From NCBI GenBank assembly GCA_964395915.1, contig CAYNDB010000059.1:1-15147 (forward strand): DNA of 15,147 nt. Reading direction: 5' to 3'. Both the position numbers and the translations under genes were made by a program. A model generated the notes under the pieces. The model was not told the origin of the DNA and ran no database searches. It saw only the letters and a list, made by a program, of their open reading frames with translations. Positions 6,334 to 12,587 of the stretch are shown one piece after another (position 1 is the first letter of the stretch; each line of letters opens with the position of its first letter). The stretch comes from CAYNDB01 sp964395915. GTDB taxonomy: Bacteria; Nitrospinota_A; UBA7883; JAJRTC01.

Positions 6334-7071
6334 ATGAACACCAAAGTAAAATATATCTTTTTATTTATGGCTTCTCTTATATTAGCGGCATGCGCGTCCG
6401 TCGAGCCGCCTACAGCCAGAGTCATAAGCTCCGGCGGGCCCAATATGCAACAGGCGCAACAGGAGGCGTATAACGGGCCAAAAGCGCGTATCGCCGTGAA
6501 CAAGTTTACCAACAAATCAGCGCGCGGTGGATGGAAACTGGGAAAAGGGATGGCGGATATGCTAAACACGGCTCTATTCCATAGCAACCGTTTTATCGTG
6601 CTCGACAGGACAGACAAGGACGCGCTTTTAGGAGAGCAGGATCTTGGCGCGTCTGGCAGGATTAAAAAAGAGACTGCGGCTCCTATTGGTGAGCTGGAGG
6701 GAGCGGAGCTTCTTGTAACAGCGGCGGTCACAGCGTTTCATCCGAACGCAAGTGGTGTGGCCGGCGGATTGGGAGTTCCGGCTGGCGGTGGTTTCCTTGG
6801 GCTTGGCGGTAGCGGCAAAACCTCCTATATGGCTATCGACATCAAGGTTGTGGACGCGCGGACAGGGCGCATTGTGTCTGCGGCTACTGTTGAAGGGAAA
6901 TCGACCGATTACTATACAGGGATAGGTGGAATAATAGGTGGCGCCCCGCTTGGGATAGGGCTTATTGGATATGAGAACACCCCGGCGGAGAAGGCTATCA
7001 GGGTCTGCATCGTAAAGGCTGTCGATTACATCGCAAGCATGACACCGGCTACGTATTACCGGTATAAATAA
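6334..7071 (+). CDS. CsgG-like outer-membrane lipoprotein
   Basis: A 245-residue lipoprotein of the CsgG/curli-assembly family. The signal peptide MNTKVKYIFLFMASLILAAC ends in a clear lipobox (L17-A18-A19-C20), so the mature protein should be acylated by Lgt, encoded 1.5 kb downstream. The family core is visible: RIAVNKFTNKSARGGW, MLNTALFHSNRFIVLDR, then GAELLVTAAVTAF, a Gly-rich turn (GGLGVPAGGGFLGLGGSG) and IDIKVVDARTGRIV. CsgG itself forms a nonameric outer-membrane channel for amyloid export. No CsgA, B, E or F homologue is beside it, so a curli role is not supported. Many CsgG-domain proteins in Gram-negatives have no assigned function. A good ribosome-binding site (AAAGGGAGAG) precedes the ATG. 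The next gene follows after 11 bp and encodes another exported protein. Confidence 0.83.
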   Translation: MNTKVKYIFLFMASLILAACASVEPPTARVISSGGPNMQQAQQEAYNGPKARIAVNKFTNKSARGGWKLGKGMADMLNTALFHSNRFIVLDRTDKDALLGEQDLGASGRIKKETAAPIGELEGAELLVTAAVTAFHPNASGVAGGLGVPAGGGFLGLGGSGKTSYMAIDIKVVDARTGRIVSAATVEGKSTDYYTGIGGIIGGAPLGIGLIGYENTPAEKAIRVCIVKAVDYIASMTPATYYRYK

Positions 7072-7082
7072 AGGGAAGAATT

Positions 7083-7538
7083 ATGAAACCGGCAAGAGTA
7101 ATAATGGCGGCGCTTCTGGCTATTTGCGCCATCGGTTTTTCGAATCCGGCTGAAAGCAAATCATTTACTTTGGCGGTCTCATCGGACGGGACCGACGGCG
7201 GAATTCTCTCGAAATCGGAACCGGATGTGACACAGCTGAAAATAGTAACCTATGCGAAACGTCCAGGCAGGGCAAAACCAACGGCGTGGGGTATCGATTC
7301 AACCTACATCGGCCCCGGTGAAATAGAGAAGCTTATCAAAGTCGATATTTATCTCGATTCGATGAGCAGGATATCGTCCATCAAAATAACGCGTGAATCC
7401 AATGTCGGTGATATTATCACCATCCTTTTTAACGATGTTCTGGAGCTTTCCATCGAAACGCTGAAAAAAGGCGTTAAAAAACCTAGCAAGAAAACTCCCA
7501 TCACAATCTATAGCGCCGGGAGTGTGACGTTTCCATAA
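7083..7538 (+). CDS. Small secreted/periplasmic protein, unknown function
   Basis: A protein of 151 residues I do not recognise. It has a type I signal peptide: MKPAR followed by the hydrophobic VIMAALLAICAIGF, with likely cleavage near NPAES/KS. There is no valid lipobox, since the cysteine at 15 is preceded by Ile. The mature part is rich in beta-strand-like patterns (IEKLIKVDIYLDSMSRISSIKI, DIITILFNDVLELSIETL) with a basic stretch KKGVKKPSKK near the C-terminus. The gene follows the CsgG-like gene by 11 bp with its own ribosome-binding site (AAGGGAAG) and is followed by the dehydrogenase gene after one base. The tight pairing suggests it works with the CsgG-like lipoprotein, perhaps as its substrate or periplasmic partner, but nothing in the sequence proves this. 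Confidence 0.72.
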   Translation: MKPARVIMAALLAICAIGFSNPAESKSFTLAVSSDGTDGGILSKSEPDVTQLKIVTYAKRPGRAKPTAWGIDSTYIGPGEIEKLIKVDIYLDSMSRISSIKITRESNVGDIITILFNDVLELSIETLKKGVKKPSKKTPITIYSAGSVTFP

Positions 7539-7539
7539 G

Positions 7540-8499
7540 ATGAAGGCGCTTGTTCTCGACGGGTCTCTTGAGCTGGAGATGGAGTATCCAAAACCTGACC
7601 CGGCCGATGGCGAGGCTCTCATCAAGCCGATACTTGCCGGAATCTGCGCCACCGACCTCGAACTTGCCAAAGGTTATATGGGCTTTGCCGGAGTTCTCGG
7701 CCACGAATTCGTCGGCATAGTCAAATCGTCGCAAGATAAAGAGCTTGTTGGGCGCAGGGTAGCGGGTGAAATAAACTGCCCTTGTGGAACATGCGAACTA
7801 TGCCGCAGCGGCAACGGGAATCATTGCCCGAACCGTTCAGTTCTCGGCATATTGAACCGTAACGGCGCGTTCGCGGAATATTTTACATTGCCAACGTCTA
7901 ACCTGCATATAGTTCCAGACAACGTCCCGGACAGGGCGGCCGTTTTTACAGAGCCTTTGGCGGCGGCTTTTCAGATATTGGAACAGATATCTATATCCGG
8001 CAAAACAAGGGTTGCGGTATTGGGAGACGGCAAACTTGGCTTGCTTGCAGCCCAGGCGATTGAAACAAGCGCTTGCGATCTGGTGTTGATAGGGAGGCAT
8101 GGTGAGAGGCTGGATATATTAAGTGGTCGCGGAATAACGACCATGCTGGAAAATGAAACCGCGGACGAAAAGGATATGTTCGATGTCGTTGTGGACGCTA
8201 CAGGGTCGGATTCCGGTATTGCGCTGGCGGTTGAACTTGTAAAGCCGCGTGGTACTATAGTCGTGAAGTCGACCATGGCAAGCAGGGACGTTTTTGACAT
8301 TAACAGGCTTGTAATAGACGAGATAACGTTGGTCGGCTCCCGTTGCGGGCCATTCGATGTGGCTTTACGGGCGCTTGAAAAAGGTGTTATAGATTTCGAG
8401 CCGCTTATATCCGGTGTTATACCTTTGGAAAATGGTGTAGAGGCTATACGGATGGCGGAGCGTAAGGAAAATATAAAGATTTTATTATCGATGGAGTAA
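7540..8499 (+). CDS. Zn-dependent alcohol dehydrogenase (MDR family)
   Basis: Medium-chain dehydrogenase/reductase of 319 residues, a little short for the family (usually about 340). The catalytic zinc ligands are C36 (GICATDLE), H55-E56 (GHEF) and E138 (TEPLA). The structural zinc lobe has C82, C85, C88 and C96 (CGTCELC then HCP). The Rossmann motif VAVLGDGKLG (158-167) binds NAD(P). This arrangement is like threonine, sorbitol and related polyol dehydrogenases. The alcohol substrate cannot be deduced. The start lies one base after the stop of the secreted-protein gene, with no good ribosome-binding site of its own, so translation is probably coupled. The lgt gene follows after 24 bp. Its presence among envelope genes gives no clear functional clue. 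Confidence 0.88.
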   Translation: MKALVLDGSLELEMEYPKPDPADGEALIKPILAGICATDLELAKGYMGFAGVLGHEFVGIVKSSQDKELVGRRVAGEINCPCGTCELCRSGNGNHCPNRSVLGILNRNGAFAEYFTLPTSNLHIVPDNVPDRAAVFTEPLAAAFQILEQISISGKTRVAVLGDGKLGLLAAQAIETSACDLVLIGRHGERLDILSGRGITTMLENETADEKDMFDVVVDATGSDSGIALAVELVKPRGTIVVKSTMASRDVFDINRLVIDEITLVGSRCGPFDVALRALEKGVIDFEPLISGVIPLENGVEAIRMAERKENIKILLSME

Positions 8500-8523
8500 A
8501 TCCTAAGGAGTTTAATTAAACAT

Positions 8524-9291
8524 ATGCATCCGATACTTCTTGAACTGGGCCCGATAAAGCTCTACTCGTACGGCCTGATGATCGCAATAGCGTTCCTTAC
8601 CGGCACATGGCTTTCCGGCAAACTGGCAAAACGCGTGAATATAGATCCGCAATTCGCCTACGACACCGCTTTCTGGGTCATCGTAGCGGGTCTTGCCGGC
8701 TCTCGTATTGTATATATATTGACCGAACCCGATTACTTTATGAGGAATCCGCTGGCGGCTTTAAAACCTTGGGAAGGCGGCTTTGTTTTTTACGGTGGAC
8801 TGATCGGCGCAGTTATAGCGGTGCTGGTTCGTGTGCATCGTCATAATGTGGATTTATGGCAGTTGCTCGATATCGCCGCTCCGGCAGGGGCGTTGGGCCA
8901 TTCCATAGGCAGGCTGGGGTGTTTTTTCGCCGGATGCTGTTATGGCAAGCCGACCGACATGCCATGGGCGATAACGTTTAACAATCCACAGGGCCTTGCT
9001 CCTCTTGGCATACCGATTCACCCAACCCAGTTATACTCATCGGCCAACGAATTATTTCTATTCATAATTTTGATGATACTGTGGAGCCACAGGAAATTTA
9101 AAGGTCAGATATGGTGGACATGGGTAGGGTTATACGCAATCGGCAGATCAATAATCGAAATATTCCGTGGCGACCCTCGCGGCGCTTATTTCGACGGACT
9201 CTTGTCAACGTCCCAGATAATCGCCGCTTTTGCTCTTTTAATCGCTATTTTCTTTTATTTTCGTAACCGAAAGCTTTACTTTGTTAGATGA
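8524..9291 (+). CDS. lgt: Prolipoprotein diacylglyceryl transferase
   Basis: Lgt moves a diacylglyceryl group from phosphatidylglycerol onto the lipobox cysteine of prolipoproteins in the inner membrane, the first step of lipoprotein maturation. The 255-residue protein has about seven hydrophobic segments. Family motifs are in order: LYSYGLMIA near the N-terminus, WEGGFVFYGGLIGA (83-96), the signature HSIGRLGCFFAGCCYG (126-141), HPTQLYSSANE and a C-terminal GRSIIEIFRGD. The E. coli enzyme has a His in the FHGGLIG segment, where this protein has Tyr (Y90), a substitution I believe occurs in other phyla too. AAGGAG at 8505-8510 precedes the ATG by 13 bases. Its last four bases overlap the start of the next gene (ATGA). 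Confidence 0.95.
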   Translation: MHPILLELGPIKLYSYGLMIAIAFLTGTWLSGKLAKRVNIDPQFAYDTAFWVIVAGLAGSRIVYILTEPDYFMRNPLAALKPWEGGFVFYGGLIGAVIAVLVRVHRHNVDLWQLLDIAAPAGALGHSIGRLGCFFAGCCYGKPTDMPWAITFNNPQGLAPLGIPIHPTQLYSSANELFLFIILMILWSHRKFKGQIWWTWVGLYAIGRSIIEIFRGDPRGAYFDGLLSTSQIIAAFALLIAIFFYFRNRKLYFVR

Positions 9292-10205
9292 AAGTCTCTC
9301 AAGAACAGGCGGGCGAAAGACTCGACCGTTATCTTACGGCCGCTGAGCTAGGGCTTACCCGCGCCAGGATCAAAAAGCTTATCGATGACGGCAGGGCGCT
9401 GGTAAACGGCGCTGTGGCCAAGGCTTCGATGAAACTTAAAGGGGGTGAGGAGGTCACTCTCGACATACCGGAGCCAAAACCGCTCGACCTTCTACCGGAG
9501 AAAATAGATCTCGACATAGTTTACGAAGATAAAGATATCGTTGTCGTGAATAAACCTGCTGGCATGGTTACGCATCCGGCGGTTGGACATTCATCCGGCA
9601 CGCTTGTCCACGCCCTTCTTGCTCATTGCACAGATTTGTCAGGGATAGGTGGCGTTACCCGGCCAGGCATTGTCCACAGGCTTGATAAAGACACATCCGG
9701 CCTTATCGTCGCAGCCAAGAACGACGGCGCCCATTTAGCCTTATCGAGTCAGCTTGAAAGTAGAGAATTATCAAGGATATACATAGCAATAGTTAAAGGA
9801 TATCCTAAGCCTGCGTCTGGTGTTGTGGAAGGGAATATAGGTCGTCATCCCAGACACAGGCAGAAGATGGCTGTGTTAAAGGAGGGGGGGCGCGCCTCTG
9901 TTTCCCGATACAAAACCTTGCAGGAGCTTGAGGGGGCGAGCGTTGTGGAAGTGTCGCTTGAGACAGGGCGCACGCATCAGGTTCGCGTCCATATGCAAAG
10001 TATCAACTGCCCGGTATTGGGCGACCCTGTTTATTCCCGTGGTGTGGGCAAATATCCGATAAAACGGCAGGCGCTGCATGCATGGCGGATGAAGCTCGTT
10101 CATCCTTCAACCGGGGACACGATGGAATTCAAAGCGCAATTGCCGGACGACATGGCGAAGTTGATAATCGCCTTGAACGGCGATCCTGAGCCACTATTAG
10201 GATAG
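9288..10205 (+). CDS. rluD: RluD-like 23S rRNA pseudouridine synthase
   Basis: RluA/RluD-family pseudouridine synthase of 305 residues, which isomerises specific uridines in 23S rRNA. Residues 1-60 form an S4 RNA-binding domain (ERLDRYLTAAELGLTRARIKKLI). The catalytic domain has VVVNKPAGMVTHPAVGH, then HRLDKDTSGLIVAAK with the catalytic Asp D133, and later ETGRTHQVRVHM and LGDPVY, all in the expected order. The presence of an S4 domain and the length favour RluD (U1911/1915/1917) over RluA or RluC, but exact target sites cannot be read from sequence. It is translationally coupled to lgt through a 4-bp overlap, a neighbourhood found in many bacteria (commonly with lspA or lgt). Confidence 0.9.
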   Translation: MKVSQEQAGERLDRYLTAAELGLTRARIKKLIDDGRALVNGAVAKASMKLKGGEEVTLDIPEPKPLDLLPEKIDLDIVYEDKDIVVVNKPAGMVTHPAVGHSSGTLVHALLAHCTDLSGIGGVTRPGIVHRLDKDTSGLIVAAKNDGAHLALSSQLESRELSRIYIAIVKGYPKPASGVVEGNIGRHPRHRQKMAVLKEGGRASVSRYKTLQELEGASVVEVSLETGRTHQVRVHMQSINCPVLGDPVYSRGVGKYPIKRQALHAWRMKLVHPSTGDTMEFKAQLPDDMAKLIIALNGDPEPLLG

Positions 10206-10253
10206 TAAACATCACCTTGTTTCATTTTATCTTATCGGGTATATTCCGTTAGC

Positions 10254-10967
10254 ATGGCGATACAGGGAGAAGAGAACGAAGATCGGTTTCGGTATACCGC
10301 CCTTCAAAGGTGGGGGATGTTTTTTGCCAGGCTTTTCTGTGTGCCGTTCGCGTATTTATTTTACAAGGTACTGAACCGTTCCCGCGTAATCGGAACAGAA
10401 AATATTCCACGCGGCAGTGGCGTCATATTCGCTTCCAACCATGTTTCCGGCGTCGATACGTTCATGGTCCCCTTTTTTTCCATGTCGCGATTTTCACCTG
10501 TCCCATATTGCTCTCCGGCGAAAGAGGAACTGTTCAAAATCCCTGTTTTGGGAAGATTTCTAAGTTTGCTCGGTAGCTATCCCGTCAAGCGTCGCGCCAG
10601 AGATTTTGAAGCGATGAAAAGAATCGCTTATTGCGCAAAAAATTACAACGTCATGCTTTTCCCGGAGGGAACGCGCTCTAAAACCGGTGAACTGGGAAAG
10701 GGGAGGGCTGGGGTCGGCTGGATCGTATATGCGGCAAAGCCCGTGGTTGTCCCGACGTTGGTGATAAACACAGAAAAGTACTTTTGGCCGGGGCGCAAGC
10801 GTCCGTGGTTTCGTATTCCATACACGATCATATTCGGCAAGCCCCTCGACCTCGATAAATATTATGAAATGCCGGATGATAAAAAGACATCGCAAGCTAT
10901 AGTCAGTGAGATCATGGACGCAATCTCCGCGCTTAAGGAAAAACATAAAGACCTCTATTTAAACTAA
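10254..10967 (+). CDS. plsC: 1-acyl-sn-glycerol-3-phosphate acyltransferase
   Basis: PlsC-type acyltransferase of 237 residues that acylates lysophosphatidate to phosphatidate at the inner membrane. The catalytic HxxxxD motif is SNHVSGVDTF (H63, D68). FPEGTRSKTGELGKG (136-150) is the glycerol-phosphate binding block, and VVVPTLVI follows as in family members. A hydrophobic stretch at about 20-40 (MFFARLFCVPFAYLFY) is the probable membrane anchor. It starts 48 bp after rluD with no strong ribosome-binding site. The stop codon shares one base with the rnhB start (TAATG). Some PlsC-family proteins acylate other lipids, for example ornithine lipids, so the substrate is likely but not certain. Confidence 0.9.
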   Translation: MAIQGEENEDRFRYTALQRWGMFFARLFCVPFAYLFYKVLNRSRVIGTENIPRGSGVIFASNHVSGVDTFMVPFFSMSRFSPVPYCSPAKEELFKIPVLGRFLSLLGSYPVKRRARDFEAMKRIAYCAKNYNVMLFPEGTRSKTGELGKGRAGVGWIVYAAKPVVVPTLVINTEKYFWPGRKRPWFRIPYTIIFGKPLDLDKYYEMPDDKKTSQAIVSEIMDAISALKEKHKDLYLN

Positions 10968-11629
10968 TGCTTACCTTTGAAACCGAGGCGAAAAAACAGG
11001 GATTTAAGGTTGTGGCCGGCATAGACGAAGCCGGGCGCGGGCCGCTTGCGGGGCCTGTTGTCGCGGCGGCTGTCGTCGCGCCGATAAACGGTTTTTCCGA
11101 CAGTGGTATAACCGATTCAAAAAAGCTGACCGAAAAGCGGCGTGAGAAATATTATGACATAATTTTAGATGAGTCTGTGTCTTGCGCGCATCATGTCGTG
11201 GAGGCTCCTGTTGTAGACTCTATAAATATCCTTCAAGCCACACGCCTTGCAATGTTGGAAGCCCTTCGCAAGCTTGACGTCAAGGCGGATTTTGCGCTGA
11301 TTGACGGCAACCAGCGGATCGACTGGGATGGGGAGCAACGCACAATAGTAAAGGGCGATTCGTTATCTTTATCGATAGCCGCCGCGTCCATTATAGCGAA
11401 GGTTACACGGGACAGGCTGATGAAAGGATATGCCGCCATATACCCGGAATACGGGTTTGAAAAACATAAGGGGTATGGAAACAAGGCTCATAAAAATGCC
11501 ATTGCGCTCCATGGCCCATGCCCGATTCATCGCAAGACGTTCCGGGGGGTGGTGGAACATGTTTCGGCTGAAGAGAAGTTAAAACTTGGTGTTCGGCAAC
11601 TTGAGCTTGGTGATCTTTCCACCGCGTGA
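10967..11629 (+). CDS. rnhB: Ribonuclease HII
   Basis: RNase HII removes ribonucleotides and RNA primers from RNA-DNA hybrids. At 220 residues it is of normal length. AGIDEAGRGPLAGPVVAAAV gives the first two catalytic residues (D20, E21), and DSKKLTEKRRE follows. D113 in ALIDGN and D131 in VKGDSLSLSIAAASIIAKV complete the metal-binding set. EYGFEKHKGYG and the C-terminal HRKTF also match the family. Its start overlaps the plsC stop by one base and the next gene, yraN, starts 12 bp later, an rnhB-yraN pairing that is widespread in bacteria. Confidence 0.96.
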   Translation: MLTFETEAKKQGFKVVAGIDEAGRGPLAGPVVAAAVVAPINGFSDSGITDSKKLTEKRREKYYDIILDESVSCAHHVVEAPVVDSINILQATRLAMLEALRKLDVKADFALIDGNQRIDWDGEQRTIVKGDSLSLSIAAASIIAKVTRDRLMKGYAAIYPEYGFEKHKGYGNKAHKNAIALHGPCPIHRKTFRGVVEHVSAEEKLKLGVRQLELGDLSTA

Positions 11630-11641
11630 GATAAACAACCG

Positions 11642-12070
11642 ATGTCCGCATGGAGCCATATCATCAGGAGCTTTCGGGACGGTCTGGCAAAACTTAAACA
11701 CAAAAGCCGGGGTGGAACGGAACATATCAACCTTGGCAAGCTTGGCGAAGACCTGGCTGTGAACGCGCTCAAAGCCGAAGGATACAGCATCACGAAACGC
11801 AACATGAAGGTGTATAAACGTGAGGTCGACGTGATTGCAAAAGAGGGTGGCGCGCTTGTGTTCATCGAGGTGAAAACCCGCGCCACTCATTTATATGGCA
11901 AACCTCTGGAGGCGATCGACAACAAACGCCGTAAACGGCTCAAAAAAGCGGCGGAGCTGTATATTGTAAGTAACAAGATAAAAGACATGTCGGTGCGTTT
12001 TGATGTTGTGTCAGTGGATTATAGTGACGTCACCGATCCTAAAATTGAAATTGTAAGGAACGCTTTTTAG
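11642..12070 (+). CDS. yraN: YraN family protein (UPF0102, endonuclease-like fold)
   Basis: A 142-residue protein of the UPF0102 family. The conserved core runs GKLGEDLAVNALKAEGY (32-48), then RNMKVYKREVDVIAKEGG with D63 and FIEVKTR with E76 and K78, and ends with KPLEAIDNKRRKRLKKAAELYI. The D...ExK arrangement is that of PD-(D/E)xK nucleases, and the family is proposed to act on DNA, possibly in recombination, but its biological job is not settled. About 25 extra N-terminal residues (MSAWSHIIRSFRDGLAKLKH...) precede the conserved domain. The gene follows rnhB by 12 bp and is followed by the DUF2007 gene after 2 bp. Confidence 0.9.
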   Translation: MSAWSHIIRSFRDGLAKLKHKSRGGTEHINLGKLGEDLAVNALKAEGYSITKRNMKVYKREVDVIAKEGGALVFIEVKTRATHLYGKPLEAIDNKRRKRLKKAAELYIVSNKIKDMSVRFDVVSVDYSDVTDPKIEIVRNAF

Positions 12071-12072
12071 TT

Positions 12073-12279
12073 ATGAGCTTAACTCTGCTCTATGAAACGG
12101 AAGACAGGCCGCTTATCGAAATGATTAAGGACACACTTGCGGATAAAGGTATCGAGAGTGTTCTTTTCGATGAGCATACTTCCCAACTATGGCCAAGCAC
12201 ATTTACGGTAAGGTTGATGGTTCTTGAAGAAGACCTCGAAGCGGCGAAGGCGATTGTCGACGATATTGTAAACGGCTAG
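12073..12279 (+). CDS. DUF2007-like small protein
   Basis: A 68-residue protein resembling the DUF2007 family of small putative signal-transducing proteins. It opens with LTLLYETEDRPLIEMIKDTLADKGIE, has the central phrase SQLWPSTFTVRLMVLEEDLEAA typical of these proteins, and ends KAIVDDIVNG, a small alpha/beta fold. The molecular role is unknown. The start is 2 bp after the yraN stop, with AAGGAA inside the end of yraN as a likely ribosome-binding site, so it is the last gene of the transcript that includes lgt through yraN. A repeat-rich gap follows. Confidence 0.8.
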   Translation: MSLTLLYETEDRPLIEMIKDTLADKGIESVLFDEHTSQLWPSTFTVRLMVLEEDLEAAKAIVDDIVNG

Positions 12280-12304
12280 TCGAAGAGCCGCGCGCCGAAG
12301 TGGC

Positions 12305-12435
12305 CATTGCGAGGAGCGTAAGTGACACGGCCTAGCTTCAAACACGAAGTGAATCCCGTGGGGATTAATGTGATAGGCGCAAGTTAAAGTTCTCCCAACG
12401 GGATCGCCACACTCCCTTTGGTCGTTCGCGATGAC
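12305..12435. repeat. Dispersed repeat with CATTGCGA-type inverted ends (family 2)
   Basis: The 308-bp gap before parC is largely repeat. The left end CATTGCGAGGAGCG (12305 on) and the reverse complement of the right end (12401-12435, GTCATCGCGAACGACC) are diverged inverted copies of one motif. The right end also matches 14966-15001 after parC at most positions. A further segment to about 12485 (CGATCGC ... CGCGATG) looks related but is weaker. This resembles short dispersed intergenic repeats common in many bacteria and shows no coding potential. It may form a long imperfect hairpin that ends the upstream transcript. Confidence 0.65.
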
Positions 12436-12528
12436 ACTGGGGCGTGAGGTCGTCACGATCGCTAAAAGGCTGTCTCGCGATGGCAACTCTGAAGTTTTCC
12501 CAAATCTATGTGTTTTGATGTAAGATTA

Positions 12529-12556
12529 TTGATTATGATTTAGACTTATGTATCAA
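12529..12556 (+). promoter_or_regulatory. Candidate parC promoter
   Basis: TTGATT (12529-12534) and TATCAA (12551-12556) are 16 bp apart in an A+T-rich stretch just before parC. The match to sigma70 boxes is moderate. It is the only plausible promoter between the repeat and the parC ribosome-binding site (AAAGGCGG at 12576-12583, four bases before the ATG). Confidence 0.3.
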
Positions 12557-12587
12557 TATACGTAAAGGGTTAATAAAAGGCGGTTTA

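Noticed and set aside
12280..12587. Possible CRISPR or small RNA in the repeat-rich gap before parC
   Set aside because: The repeats are diverged, inverted and not regularly spaced, and the same motifs recur after parC, so this is a dispersed intergenic repeat.
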